In this document: positions 34,780-47,749 of the stretch, piece after piece
How the letters are laid out: every line of letters begins with the position of its first letter
Position numbering within the stretch: the first letter of the stretch is position 1
From: Polydactylus sextarius
Taxonomy: Eukaryota; Chordata; Actinopteri; Polynemidae
Assembly: GCA_016801845.1 (NCBI GenBank)
Contig: CM028914.1
Coordinates: forward strand, 19,977,272-20,041,271
Direction of reading: 5' to 3'
DNA: 64,000 nucleotides
Translations under genes and position numbers: made by a program
The notes under the pieces: generated by a model
Database searches by the model: none
What the model was told of the DNA's origin: nothing
Seen by the model: only the letters and a program-made list of their open reading frames with translations

Positions 34780-35960
34780 AGCGGGAAGTGACATCACAAG
34801 AATTTGCCAGCAGTCTTGAGGCTCATCATGTCAGCGGCAGCCTGTCTTGTGTCAGGCTTCCCCCAGGCAAGCTGTGATCCAGCCCTCGTCTGTGCACATC
34901 AAGACTCCTTGCTGAGGAGGGGAGGGGAAGGAGGGAGAGAAAAAATTAACAGAATGTTTTTCCATCTTGTTAACTGACAGCATCGTTTGTTAGAGCGCTG
35001 TCTCAGCAAGCGGAGTGTGTGGACGGGTTTCAGATTGGCAGAGAGAAGAATTGGCAAGTGAAAGCATGGTGAATTATTGAGTTTGGATGAGGTGTCAGAG
35101 CTACCGCGTTGCTCTGCGTAGGTTTCCAGAAAGCGTCTGAGGTGTGATAGGAGAACAAGCGTGGAGGAGTGCATGATTAAAAAGCTGTGAAGATCGTGGG
35201 ACATCATTCTCTTGGGCTGGTCAGGATATTTGTGTTTGTGCGTTTGCGAGTGTGTGCAAAGTGTATATAATCACTTTGAACATCCAAGTTCAAGAAAATG
35301 GTACAAATGCTGTCCCTCATTTCTTCCAGAACCACTTTGTAGTCTGCCAGAGTGAGACACTGCTTCACGAGTCATGGAAAATCTGCTCTATCTCCTGGGT
35401 AAATATACATCTCGCAGATCTGGCCCTCTGTCAGCTCATTTGGACAGAGAGAGAGGCTGCCTGTGCAAAGAATGCTTTTGATTCTCTTTTCATTTATTTG
35501 AACTGATCTGCTGTGATTAAGAGCTCCGTGTCTCATTATTCTCTTTTGGAGAGGAGCGGGGCTTTGCCTTATGCCAAAATATTTGAATGATTAGGGCCCA
35601 GGCACGGGCCATGCCAAAACAACGGGAAGCATTCACTCTGCTTATTAGATTCACTTAAATGCTGTTGTAAATCATCGCTGCCAGTGCAGGCTGCCAGGCC
35701 CAGGCTCTAGTTCGAGAAGCTTCCACTGCCAATGCCAGAGCACAGTGTAGCGCCATTACAGGCTGCTGAGACTGTTGGTTTGTGCTGCTGTTTGTTTTAG
35801 CTCGGCCTCTTAATACAGCAAAACAGTTGTTTGACCAGCTCTGGATTCCTTTCCCACATGTAAATGCCGTTAATCAAGCAGCCGTGAGACGTGGGTGAGT
35901 TTTAGAAAGCTGATCCTGCTCAATAGAGGTTGAAACCACCAAACAGCAGCTGGAGATGAT
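34780..35960. promoter_or_regulatory. possible conserved noncoding elements
   Basis: Repeat-poor, mixed composition. The best parts are 34790-34910 (GTGACATCAC CRE-like word) and 35500-35900 (GGGCCCAGGCACGGGCCATG, GTTCGAGAAGCTTCC, ATGCCGTTAATCAAGC). Individual limits are uncertain. Confidence 0.3.
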
Positions 35961-37140
35961 TTCTGTCTTCAAGCTGTAATTTCTTAAGACATGAGTAACA
36001 ATGACTTCAACTTCAAGACATGGAAGCATTTATTTATACCAGGACGCTGTTGTTTAGCCAATCCAGGTCTGTCATTCAAGAAACAATTGAAGTTTTCAGT
36101 ATGAATGTGGAAGATCATTGCCTGCATGATTGTGGCTCTGAGACCAAATGAGTGCAATTATCACCAGAGCACTAGATAAGTGTTATTCTATTGTTCTGTC
36201 AATTCCAAGATTGCAGAGTTAAAGAAAAGAGAAAAAAAATGGCAGTTTGCTGAGCACTCAGGGAACAATACTAGCTGTGGTCTTTGAAAATAACCCTGGA
36301 AGCTCAATCAGGCCTTCAATTTTGGCACATTGTCAAGAAGCACATGCAACAAATCAGGACATATTGTTCCTCAGGGGGCATAATAAGAGCCTTTGAACCA
36401 TGCGCGCCACTGCTCTGCTCATGCCCTCTTGATGACAAAGTGACTCCATCGCTTTCCTATTCATATTACTCCAGTCAGCATTTTGTCATGAAGAAGCCAT
36501 CTGCGGTGATGTGGTGTCCTTGTTTGCCATTTGGTGACTTCTTTCACAAATAACATGAGGGATATGTCGTCTGCGTGTCTGCTGAGGGAAAGGTCAGTGT
36601 GTTAGGGAGATGGGAGAATGTGAGGGGGATTTTCTCAGTCACATGAACACTCAGCACTGGCTTTGGCTCCAGCGCAGCTTGCTTTTCAATAAATGCTATG
36701 GTGCAAAAGAGGACAGATGAGGATCATGAGGTGTGACTGAAGCTGGTATGGTGGGGGTAAAAGAAAAGGCAGTGGAGGAAAGGGGACAGGCAATTTAACA
36801 GCGGCTGTGACTCGGGAGTAGTGGGGAGATGTATGGCACCCAGCCAGCAGAGCAGTGGAAAACAGTGGTCCCGACTAATGATCCACAGCCTGATCGTTAT
36901 GGCCCCCACAGAAAGGATGGGCACAAGGCACAGTTCCCTGGAAATCAATTCCCAGGAAGCGCATGAGTACTAGTTGTAAATCATGGCAGTATGGAAGGAT
37001 GGATGGAAGGCACTGGGGATGAAAGGAGAAGGTGGTTGTGGAAGAGGAGAATGGGTAGAGGGGGAGCTTTCCGGGCTTTAATAGATAGAGCATGAAGGGG
37101 AACTCTTTCAATCATAAACCCTGAAGGCAAAATTACTTGT
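35961..37140. other. noncoding mixed stretch
   Basis: Moderate motif content, purine-rich segments near 36750-37070, no exon or repeat family supported. Confidence 0.42.
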
Positions 37141-37141
37141 G

Positions 37142-37167
37142 CCCCCCACCCCACCCACACGCCCCCC
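37142..37167 (-). other. G-quadruplex motif
   Basis: C6-A-C4-A-C3-ACACG-C6 on the + strand. Confidence 0.7.
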
Positions 37168-37423
37168 AGCAAAAACAAACCAATGATGTGGCTGTTCCAG
37201 CTTCTTGCCCCTCAGCCACCCCTCTGCTTGATGGCTCCATTGCAGGTTGAGGCTGAGGTTAAGAAAAGTGTTCTCAAATTGATTTATGTCCCTCAGAAGA
37301 GGCCCATTAATCCTAATATGAAACTAATGAAATCATTGGGTGTTGAGGGGAGAAGTGTAGGCGCGCGTACTGGCATTCATGCATGTGTGGGTGTATGTGT
37401 TTGTGTGTGGTGGTAGTGGTGGT

Positions 37424-37453
37424 GGGAGTGTGGGGGGCGGAGGGCAGGGGGGG
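37424..37453 (+). other. G-quadruplex motif
   Basis: GGG, G6, GGG and G7 separated by AGTGT, CGGA and CA, at the end of a GT/GGT-rich tract (about 37380-37423). Confidence 0.7.
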
Positions 37454-37469
37454 TAGGAGTCACTTTAGA

Positions 37470-39000
37470 AACATGTCGTGATAAAGAAGGCATTGATCAA
37501 GCAGAGTCCAATGATGAAAAATGCCACAGTCTGAAGCAGCAGTAATGTGATTCAGTGCCATCAGCCAGCGTGTCCTCGAGGCAGCCCTGAATGAGACTGG
37601 ATGTCTCATGTGGCTTTCATATGGTCAATAGGTTTCTCTTTAATTGATACTTTTATATATTTTTTTTTTACTGTATTTGAATGTGTTCTAGGACCACACT
37701 AATACTTTTGTCTGTTTCTGTTATATCAGTGATTTGATCGGTGAATTGTGATGATGAATTATATGTGGTCCAAATTAAGCAAATACATAAATTAAGTTAT
37801 ATCTGTTGAAAGTTTAAAACAATAAAATGTACACATTTTAATTGAAAGATAGATTAGTCAACATTAGTAGTTTGACACATCATCTAAAATCCAGTTTTTA
37901 TTTAAAAAGAAATTCTGGTTATTTTCATGTTTTTTGACCTTTTTTCTATCACTTCTACTAACATGTGAGTACAAAAGCAAGTTGCTTAAATCTGGAAAAT
38001 GGCAAGATTAATAAGTGAGACAAGAAACATGAGCAGGCAGACAGTCGGACAGGCTTTAGACAGGCACCGTGGTTAGTCAGACTAATTTGGAAACATAAAC
38101 ACAGCGGACTGGTAAAAGTATTTCCCAACTGTGACTGGTGAAAGCATCCGTCTGCAGACAGACCTGCCGTGTACACAGTTTTCCTGTGCAGTGATTATTT
38201 TTATTGGGAAGTTGCACTTTTTGTTTTTTAATGCCAAATGTAGTAGTTTACATAATCTGGCTTAACTGTTTGAGTTACTACTTTTTTATTGATGTCACTG
38301 TGTTTCCAGACCTCAGCTTTTACTTTGGTATTTTTAGTGTTGTGGGGCTGAGACGGAAAAAACTGAAGTTTTAAAATAAATTTTAAAAAACTGAGTTTCT
38401 CTGTTTAAATATTTAGGCATATGATTTGATTTTGTTCACATTCAAGTGGTATGTGAAGCAAATGAGCCCACAAACAGACAGTTCATCTAAGACCAGTGAT
38501 CGCTAAAAATATGTAAGACTTATGTTGAATGTTATGGTGAGTAGAAACCATATACTGAATGTCAGTGTTGCTGATGTGCCAGTGTAAACTGGTCCTGAGA
38601 GTCTCTCAGTTACATCAAATAGAGATGCTAACCCACACACACACACACACATACACACACACAAATAAATCACAGGCAGAAAAACAAGTTGTATGTGTTG
38701 CACTGATAATTAATCAGGCCACAACTTAATGTTTCATCTCCTCCTCCCTATAAGCTGAGGCTCCTGCTGCTTTTCAGATTGTGCTGGAGCCGTATCACTT
38801 TCAGCAATAACAAATGAAACCATCCCCCTTTTGCTATTTTTTCCTCTCCCACCGTTGTTCTCTTCACTTCATTATGCAGGCAGCCTGACGCTATTTGACA
38901 GAATGTGCTATCTGCAACCCCCAGCTGCAGTCCCCCTCTCACTATCATCGCATCACTGGCAGCTTAACCCCACTGCTGCCTGCCACAGTGAAGCAGCGAG
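37470..39000. other. noncoding, mostly bland AT-rich
   Basis: 37470-37640 is somewhat enhancer-like; the remainder is T- and A-rich spacer with no supported feature except the CA repeat at 38634-38663. Confidence 0.48.
38634..38663 (+). repeat. (CA)n microsatellite, interrupted
   Basis: About 15 CA units with one TA interruption near 38651. Confidence 0.92.
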
Positions 39001-40120
39001 GAAATGATGATGCTGCTGTCTGAAGAGAGAGTGAGAGGAAAAGAAGAGACCCTGAAGCACCTATGTGGATGTCAGTGTTTTGGCATCAGAAGTGTTTTGC
39101 TGTGTGGCAGGGTTTTGGCACCGCTGCCTAGAGGGGGCCTTACAGTCTGCAGTGTAAACTCCATTTTACTTTATATTGTTAGACATAAAAGCATCAAATC
39201 TAATTGACAAAGCTTACTGCCAATTTTGATAATTAAAGGTGTTAGTGTGTGACTGCAGTTAATCAGGCAGCATATAGGAGTGTGTATCTGAGCTTATTTA
39301 TATACACAAAAAAAGCAGCATGCAGCCTGGTCTAAGAGCAGTAGCAAAAACTTCTGGCAATATTATACACCTCACACACCTGTCACTTCCAATCTTACTT
39401 TTAAATTTCACACTACCTCCTGTGTTAACACTAAAAATTGGTATCACAGAACCCTTTGATATAAACATAATTTGCTGTGATATTGGACTATGTCGTGTAT
39501 GTAGGCTTAAGTCATCAATATTTTGTCTTCCTCGCACACAGATACCTCCAGAGAGCTGTAAATGAGCTTAATAAAGAAACAAGTGAATGGCTTTAAGGGT
39601 AAGCCTCACAAAGCTGCAGGTCTGGAAAGCATAGCATATCCAATTTGTAGGTTAATGTCGGTACAGGCTTATTTATCTGGGTTATCCTCCGCTCCAGATA
39701 ATTAGGTGTGCACATGCAGCATTACGGACAATGTCAACAAAGGGCCTGCTTCAGTCTGGCATCTGTAGCTTTTATCGTGTCTGTTCTTTAATGTCATGGT
39801 AGAATATTGTGGAGATTTAACATTGAACTTGTGTTGGACGGATGTTGCCACGATTTCATTATCATTTCATTTGTTGACTTTGCTATTGAGGGTTATACTT
39901 GAAAAGTCTAGAATCTAATAAAGGTGATATTGTGCTGCAAATCCTAAACAAATAGCTGCTGTAAAATGCATGCTTTTATTATTTGGGTATTGCCAGCACT
40001 AATGATGCATGATGTCGTATCATAGACACTGGGCTGGGTAGTGGCATAATGAGTATGGTGTGAGATTTGCCAGTGACAGGTCTTCATTCCCTGGACTTGG
40101 TTCTGGTCTGTCTCTCCCAA
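39001..40120. other. noncoding stretch with modest motif content
   Basis: 39640-40080 contains GATAATTAGG and several TGATG cores; nothing firm. Confidence 0.4.
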
Positions 40121-40179
40121 TGTGTGTTAACTGTCAGGTGTTGAGAGCCAGACTGCCGTCGAAGCTTTTTTTCCCCTTG

Positions 40180-40790
40180 CTGTCTGCTTTTGATTTCTTT
40201 TCCCAGAGGTGTTTAAAAAAGCAGCTCGATTGTTAGTGACAATCAGCCGCTCTGGCCCTTTTGAGCAGAAGGTTTGATTTAATCGTAAGGCTGTCATTTA
40301 TTATTCTGGTGCGGCAGCCGCCCCTGTGAGGCCTGGCCCTGATCAAGCGCCTCAGAGCTGTCCCCAAGATCTCACTCTTTTCCCTTTTCCCCCGTTATGT
40401 CTAAATCCTCAATACAAATCGCAGTGTTTCAGCTCTCCCAGTGGGGCCTATTACTGCCTGTGGGGCATTAAAGATCATTAATAGTGCTGTCAGAGAAGGA
40501 GAGGGAGAAAGGGAGCGATGGGGGGGAGAACGGGGAGCGGCAGTGAGTTTCTTAGCTGCTCATAAATGGGAAATTAATACATCTGCTTCATTAATGCTGC
40601 CTCGTGTTTGATGTTTGTTAGCTGGCAACTTTAATGATGTAGGTTTGAGCCGACGGGGCGCTTGACTAAATTTGATTCCTCCAATTAAGTAGTCAGGCTT
40701 CTTTTCTTTTGGGAAAATGGTTAGAAAGGAAAAACTGCTGCCTAATTATGGACTCCAAACCTTCACTTTTGTGGCTCCTGCTCTTTTTTT
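40180..40790. promoter_or_regulatory. candidate conserved noncoding element
   Basis: Dense, repeat-poor block: AGTGACAATCAGCCGC, GATTTAATCGTAAGG, TTATTATTCTGGTGCGGC, GGGCATTAAAGATCATTAAT, GGAAATTAATACATC, CTTCATTAATGC, AACTTTAATGATGTAGG, GAGCCGACGGGGCGC and TCCAATTAAGTAG. One of the best enhancer-like blocks; it is split by the G-rich motif at 40503-40535. Confidence 0.45.
40503..40535 (+). other. G-quadruplex motif
   Basis: GGG, GGG, G7 and GGGG with loops AGAAA, AGCGAT and AGAAC. Confidence 0.55.
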
Positions 40791-40844
40791 TTCCTCCCCT
40801 TCTTCTGTTTTTTTCTCTACTTCTCTCACTCTCTCCTCTGTCAG
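40775..40844 (+). other. long polypyrimidine tract ending in an acceptor-like AG
   Basis: About 65 bases of nearly pure C/T end in CCTCTGTCAG at 40844. This would be a very strong acceptor, but the following sequence (open for 20 codons, QLIAATHSSAVAHTKLFTVH) has no donor. Decoy acceptor, terminal exon or simple pyrimidine tract. Confidence 0.5.
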
Positions 40845-40999
40845 CAACTGATTGCAGCGACACATTCATCAGCAGTGGCCCACACTAAGTTGTTTACTGT
40901 TCACTAATCAAGGGGAAATATTTTAATCAGCGCCTGCAACTTTCATAATCATTAACATTAGCAAATGGTGTATGTTAATTGATATATAGTGCAAGGTGA

Positions 41000-41590
41000 T
41001 GACAGTCAGTCTTAAGTGCAAATGATGAAATTACCACGATCAAAGTTCTAGACAAGAGCAACTGTATCTTAATCGCAGCCTTGGAAATTGTACATGCAGG
41101 AAACATAAAAGCCTCTGAAAGCTTCTTTCTTATGCATGAATTCCACCCCAGCATACATAAAACAAAAAACCCCACAGCCCATGAAAACAGGACAGTTAAA
41201 AGCAAAAAGTGAGATATTGTAGAAATCTACACTTATCCTGAAGACGAAGGTTTGAGATGAGATTATTCTTTCATGTATTTGTACTTGAAATGGAGTTCAA
41301 AGAAAGAACGCAGTACCATTTAAGAAGAATAAGAATATAAAAAGTATCTGTTCATTATTCAGAAGTTTTTGTATATGGAGGAGATTACCAAAGCATTAAA
41401 TTGCATGAACAGGCCATGATTCAGATGATGAGGAAATTAATTGTCCAGTTGCAGTTCATTAGTTGTGGTATCAGTCACAGGCAAAACAACACACACTGTC
41501 CTTAATCACAGCTGATTAATACATTGTGTTTCCATGTGATTTATCCACAGACTGCATCTACCCAATCACAAGGACCAAACAAATTTTACT
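41000..41590. other. noncoding AT-rich spacer
   Basis: No supported feature upstream of the terminal-exon candidate. Confidence 0.5.
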
Positions 41591-41640
41591 AATATTTTAC
41601 TAATAACTTCGCTTCGTTCTCTCTTTTTTATTTATCTCAG

Positions 41641-41700
41641 TTAGAAATCTCCAGAGCTTCTTCAAACCCAATTCAACGGACAGTGAAATATGACATGTAG
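41641..41700 (+). CDS. candidate 3'-terminal exon (coding part)
   Basis: The strongest acceptor in the AT-rich 41-43 kb region ends at 41640: a branch-point-like TTTACTAATAAC, then a tract of about 25 pyrimidine-rich bases ending TTTATCTCAG. Phase 0 from 41641 reads LEISRASSNPIQRTVKYDM and stops at TAG 41698-41700. Phase 2 reads RNLQSFFKPNSTDSEI and then stops at TGA. The remaining phase stops at once. No donor follows, so if real this would be a last exon; an AATAAA is at 42184-42189. I do not recognise either peptide. The splice signals are seen directly; the coding status is inference and chance remains a real possibility. Confidence 0.22.
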   Translation, partial: LEISRASSNPIQRTVKYDM

Positions 41701-43360
41701 GTTTTAAGAGTCAAAACTAGCCAAGTTAAAATACACAGAATAGCACTGACAACAGAGGAACAGGCACAATTTAAAAATGATAAAGATATAATGCATCACA
41801 GTATGGTTGGAATAGCACAGTGTAATTCAGTCATAACTCTTTTTATATAAATACAGATTCTTGAAAAGTTTAGGCTGCATTTCCTCAACTGTGTATTAAG
41901 TATGGATGAAAACATACTTAGATGAAATGTGGAAATCGACCTCACTTAGGTCGTATCCAGGATTCCTCTATGTTCCAACTGGTGTTTAGCGCGTCACACA
42001 CATTTATGCATATTTGTATTTTAATTGATTTCAAGTTTCACCTGTTCTTTAATTAAACATTTCACTTCATTTTGTTTTCTTTATCTTTGTGTTAAAAAAA
42101 AAAGACATTTTTGTTATAAATGTGCACCCAATAAGTTAATTGGGGTGCACACGGCATCAAGCGGGAGGGCGAAGATCGTGACCAATAAACTATGTAACCA
42201 AAAGAAAATAGCAACACCAAAGATATTGGCCAAGAGTCATAGAGCCGACAGTAATGAAAAACCGTCTTTGAAGTTTTATCACATAAAATATTTGAGGCTT
42301 GTTATCTGATCCAGTCTCTTTATCCACTGCACAAACAGCATTCAACATCATGCTGTTATTCCAGAACCATGGACAGCGCTGTTTGTTGTACATTGTCAAG
42401 AGATTTATTTATTAGATTTGAACCTCACAGCACGCTGTACACGGTATGATTTCACTCAAGCTAGTTCATATGCTTAATAGTTAGTTCAGCTTTTGCCATC
42501 ATGTTACATCATACTTGTTTAATCAAGAAGCAGTTCACAAATATGGATGGACATCAGAAAATGTAAGAAACAACAACACAATGCAGAGATAATGTTACCA
42601 CCCTGCAGCCCTTTAGGTGGAGATTTATTGGAATATAGTCAAAATGGCGCTATGGTACACAGCAGGATGATAACCTACTGTTTAACTTCATGGTCATACT
42701 CCTCCCCAAAATCTTTCGTTGACCCCACAATTGTTTCATCCAGGCACTAGTCTGAATTTGGATTTGGTGTCATCTGCACCGCTAGATCCCCATTAATACC
42801 AGTCAACTTCAGCCTTATTCACCATTTTGTGTCCTTAATATGCGATAACACTTTCAATGACCCATTCGTGTTAAAACTACGTTCTGCATTTGGCCATCTT
42901 CTACATTCTTTGACAAATGTAACCACAGAAATACTTGCAGCCTGTGCTCTATAGGGGTGTGTTGGCTTGGGGCAAGGTACATGCAGGTTGGCAAACAAGG
43001 GACAGCATTAGAGAACTGGGCCTCGGGCTCTGTAGACCAAAGACTAATGATAATATTCATTCTTGAACAACTAGCCGACTAAGCACTTTATTCTCTCTCT
43101 TCCCTCTGATCTTTTCACATACCTGGCCCAGCCTCTGGATAACAAAGGTTTATGCACATGAACTCATACTTAGAGCTTCGAATCTCATTCCTCTGTAGTA
43201 TTGTTAAAGTTGCTTGTTAATGCTTATTATTTTGACTTAGAATTTCTTCATATAATTTATAGTTTTATGTCTGACATATGTGATTTTAAAGGGAAAAGGT
43301 ACAAAACAGTTTAAACAGTGATTTCTTGCTGGTGTATAACCAACATTTATTATCAATGTA
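41701..43360. other. noncoding AT-rich stretch
   Basis: Possible 3' UTR of the candidate exon at 41641 if that is real: AATAAA at 42184-42189. A10 run at about 42095-42104. Otherwise nothing supported. Confidence 0.42.
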
Positions 43361-44000
43361 AATGAGCTGCCAACTTTCCTATTTAAATGGGAACAAAGTG
43401 GAAAGTGTGCTTGCAGGCATGCTTAGGGAAGAGGAAGGGAGCAAAGAGGGAAATGAGAGCTGCACACAAACAAGCCATTATTGAACGCATTTCGTCTTTA
43501 AGCTGCTTTCCGAAGAGCATCAAGCCTAGAGCACTTTAACTTGCCAAAAACAACTGCTTTGAAATCAGGAGGTAAGATCTATGTGGGATAAAAAGCTCAG
43601 CACACAAGAAAGCAGAAGGATGCTTTATTTGTTTATCGTGCGGCAGGCCGAGGGCGATAGTCAGTCTTCTCTTCATCCACAGGAGAGCTCCTGCTTGGCG
43701 GCAGCGCCGATGCAGCACATTGCCTCCCACCAGCATCACGCACAGTGCCATCTGCTAGGACCTGTTGGCTTGTTTGTTTTCCAGAGCAAACAGCAAATCA
43801 CTTCTTTCCTGTTCCTGGTTTTTACCATATGCCACTGCCTGTGTATCAGAGCGAGGCATGTATATTAATGAAGTTAATCAAAGACGTGCACACAACCACA
43901 TCTGCCAGGGGAATTTTCAAATGATCACACCCGCCGGTTGATTCATCACATCGCTTCCCTCGCCTGTCACTGTGTCTACCTTTCAGTGTAGGTGAGACAG
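43361..44000. promoter_or_regulatory. possible conserved noncoding element
   Basis: Repeat-poor, CpG-containing (CGTGCGGCAGGCCGAGGGCG near 43637, CACACCCGCCGGTTGATTC near 43926). Limits uncertain. Confidence 0.3.
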
Positions 44001-46260
44001 GAACAGCCTAAATGACAATTATATCATCTGTATAATATGTCTGGAGAAAATTAGACATTGTGGTTGTAGAGTTATCTCAAATGAGACTAAAATCATTTAA
44101 TTAAAATACTGAATTTTCAGTCAGTTTTACAGTATTTATATTCTGCACTAAGATGCCTAACCAATTGTCACACTTTGTTTATACTGTAAAGCAGAAATAA
44201 CAATTGTACTTGTAGGTAACTGTTGAAAAATCTTCTTCTCAGCTTGAAGAGACCCTGAGATCCCAGTGTCATTGCAATTAGTGGCTATGTTAAACAGCAG
44301 GAGCGACGCAGCTAAACACTGCATCCCTGTACAGATGGCAAATTATCCTGCTGAGTAGCTGCTCAAACCCTCTGAGTCTGAGGGACACATTGTGGGCAGC
44401 ACTTTCAAAAACAGCAACATAAACCTCGTGTATAGTGACAGATTACCTTCACCTGCTTCATGAGGTGGATATTAACTGACACAGAACCAGTTACTGCTGC
44501 GTTTATCTAATGATTTTCTGCAATTGATTAATTAGATCTCGTCTGCAGATATGAATTCATTTATCTTATGTTTATAAGTTTGTTCTTTTACATTATCATA
44601 AGGTTGATTCTTTGAAAGACTCACCTGTACTACTGTCCCTAATTTTGATACGTGATACTTGAATTGATAACAGAACCCAAATCAATTTGATTATCAAAAC
44701 ACTCTCTAGCCTTGAGAGGCAGCTTTGTAAAGTTTTGTCCTTCACTGAACACTGTGGCTGTGATCTGCAGTGTTGCATCATGATCTGCCACAACTGGAAA
44801 TCCAACTTTCATCCGAGGCATTTCAGGACATGCCCTTACAGCTTCTTACAATATGAACACTATGACACCATATTGTGAGTATTAAGATGGCTGGAGAGGG
44901 ATGGTTATGGATTATATTTATCTTTTTTTCTGTTTTTTATTTCAGTCCACTAGTGGATCAGACTAGAAAGAGTCATCACAGTTGCCTGAGGCACTTTCAC
45001 TGTATATGCAGTTACTCTGTTTATTGTACGGTGTAGGTTCTTCACTGTTCTTACATCTTTGTCTCTAAATTCAGCACAAAATCACATTATCATCTTCTTC
45101 CATCAAAACATGTTTGCCTTAGCCTTGGTTTGGATGTCGTAAACACCTCACTTCCTGCTCTGCCCAACGTTATGCTTGTGTTTCCACTGACAGAATTCGA
45201 TGTATTAATGTGAAGGATCTGATTTGTCTCAATCACCATGTTCAAGTCTTTGTTCTGATTTTATTCCTAAAATCTCCAGTAAAACCATTTTTTAAAATAT
45301 TTTTTCAGGTTCTTCTTTAGCACCTCACAAATACGAATCTGAAACATGAGAATTCAAATGAGATGTTATAAAATTAGAATCAAAGGGCTCTTAAAATGGA
45401 AATGTCACCCTCCAATCAAATCAAACTAAGGCTTCATTCTTTTCATATAATAGATTTTTAAAACTGTTTTAATAATCATCCCTATTCATCAAATGATGCT
45501 TGTTCACTAAATTACTAATTGAAACTGACAATGTAGAAGACAACAGCTCCTTTCAAAGTCTATTAAGTTCCATTCACTTTGTGATCAGACAGTACTGTTT
45601 GTCAGTATTACTATACAACTGCACTGCATGTGTTTATTTGTTCCTGCTTAGTGCATAATTACACCTGTGGGTTTGCTGAGAGGAACTTAATTTGACTGTT
45701 CTGCCTGTTACCCAGTCAGAAAAGAAGACAAACATAAAATGACGCATTTGAGGTTTTTGATTATTGGCTTGGTTGGACATAAGTGAGGACATATTTTCTG
45801 AAACTCAGTGTTGTGGCTTTCAGTTCTTACCTTGCCAACTTTTCAACCACAATGTTACTGTTATGTATCTTTAATACATCTCTGTGCAAGTGGTTTTCTT
45901 TGTTTTGGACTGTGTTTTGTTTTCATGCATAATGTGTTTTTCCCTGAGGTACCTGACAAGGCTTTCCTGTCCTGTCTCATCCAATAAAGTCTTTTCAAAT
46001 ACAGACATGGATTGCAAGGCTTGTGGGCCAGTGCTAGGTCCACATGTCTGTACCTCAGACTGTGTCGTGCATGATTGCCTACACAATACCTACAGGAGGT
46101 TTGGAAAGAGAAGGCATCAAAACACAGCACACCAGTCTGCAAGGTTTAACCCTCCACATAGGTGGATCTGAAGCATCATAGGAAGAAGACTTTGTCTGTC
46201 TCAAGGTCTCCTCCTGGGTCCTGGCTGATGAGTCAGTCGAAGGGTTGGCGGGTCTCCAGG
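44001..46260. other. noncoding AT-rich spacer
   Basis: Pyrimidine tract with AG at 44945 lacks a donor. A weak 33-nt minus-strand exon-like segment (44625-44657) was rejected. Short frames only. Confidence 0.45.
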
Positions 46261-46281
46261 GGCCAATTTCACTAACCCCCC

Positions 46282-46309
46282 AAAAAAAAAAAAAAAAAAA
46301 AAAAAAAAA
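46282..46309 (+). repeat. poly-A, 28 nt
   Basis: A28 directly after a C6 run. It could be the tail of a retroposed sequence lying to its left, but no known element or duplication of the flanks is recognisable. Confidence 0.95.
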
Positions 46310-47740
46310 CACAATCTGATCTCCTCCCACCTCCAAGGCTGCTTCTGGACAGCAGTGTAGCTGAAGGCAGTGCCCCCTGATCAGGCGTGGTAGTCATCTA
46401 ACATCCCCCGTTCAGACAGGGATCTACTGTGGGCTGTATACTGCAGTCTGGCAGCCACTGACCTTTTGTTAACTTGACTGATGGGTTTATGTTTTTCACA
46501 CAATATGATTGTTGACAACTCCACTGTATATAGTCAGAAACATGGCACACAAGTATTTTTTTCTTTGCTCAAAGTTACTTAAGGTATACTTGCTGTTGAC
46601 AGTAGCACAAACTCGTAGGTTGCAGACATCGATCATTTTCTCAAGATTTTTATCCCATTGGGTACAACTGCAGATTTATTTAAAACTTGTCTGATCGCTC
46701 ATCCTAACCTCATCCAAAGCTTGTGCATGTCTCAGAAATGTACGGATATGAAATAATGGAACAGCCATATTGTGCTTCCTCAGATAAGCTGACACAATAT
46801 TCAGACAGTTATACACACAACGTGCAGTGAAGCTTCAGTTAAATCACATGCCCCCAAAGTCTGACCTGTAGAAGCCCACCCACTTGATAGAAAGTCCGCA
46901 GGGCATCAGAGGGAGATAGATAACATCACCCCACACCATTGCCCTTACACCCATCACCCCTGCGCTGACCTCCACCTCCATGGCCAGCATCTCAGCCAGA
47001 CTGTCTGCTGCTGCACGCTGCTGCAGGCCAGACTGCTTGGTGAATCAGTCAGCATGGTAAAACCTGAGGCCAAGGGTCACTGTGAGCCAGTCCAGCATAC
47101 ATTAACGACACTCCCACTGTCAAGACCCTGCAGCATTTAGTTTGTACCACATCAGTAGCTATAGCCTCTGGCTAAAGAATTAAACTTCAGCAGAAGAAGC
47201 TACTGTTGGGAGTATTCAAGATGACATTGCTGCAGGTGATGGTTCATCATGTAATTTGTGTTTCCCAACTTCTCATGTTATGAAAACCATAGTGTGAATT
47301 CAATGTAGCACAGTGTTCAAATCACACCATAATGTAGCATTTTAACTATGTTTTAACAAGAATACCACAGATGATCATTCTGATCATATTAACACGGATT
47401 GCGTCTTAGTTTTCCTCCTTCTATTCAGCTTGCCAACATACATATACAGACATATTTATCATGTTTACATTTGGGAATTTGCAATGTGTTCAGCAGCTAA
47501 ACAATGTGTGTCTAACAGCATGTGCTAATTAATTTCAGCAGCTGCTGTCCTTTTCAAAAAGCAAAAAACAGAAGTCAATCAAACTCACTAAAGTTCTTGA
47601 CAGTTGAAATGGAATGCGCAGAGTGGTGTTGCTCACTGACTGATGTAGATGAAAGCTGTATGTTGGTACATTATGAGTTTAAGAAATAGTCTTTGGGCTT
47701 TATTAATGCTCAATGCTTTTGGTTTACAACTTGCTCTAGT
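46310..47740. other. noncoding spacer
   Basis: 46900-47060 is GC-richer with CTGCTGCACGCTGCTGCAGG repeats of CTGCTGC; nothing else supported. Confidence 0.45.
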
Positions 47741-47749
47741 CTTTTATAC

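Noticed and set aside
44625..44657. 33-nt minus-strand segment with a perfect AG|GTGAGT donor
   Set aside because: The upstream acceptor lacks a pyrimidine tract; the frame-preserving length is probably coincidence.
46100..46309. Possible retroposed element ending in the A28 tract
   Set aside because: No recognisable body sequence and no target-site duplication seen.
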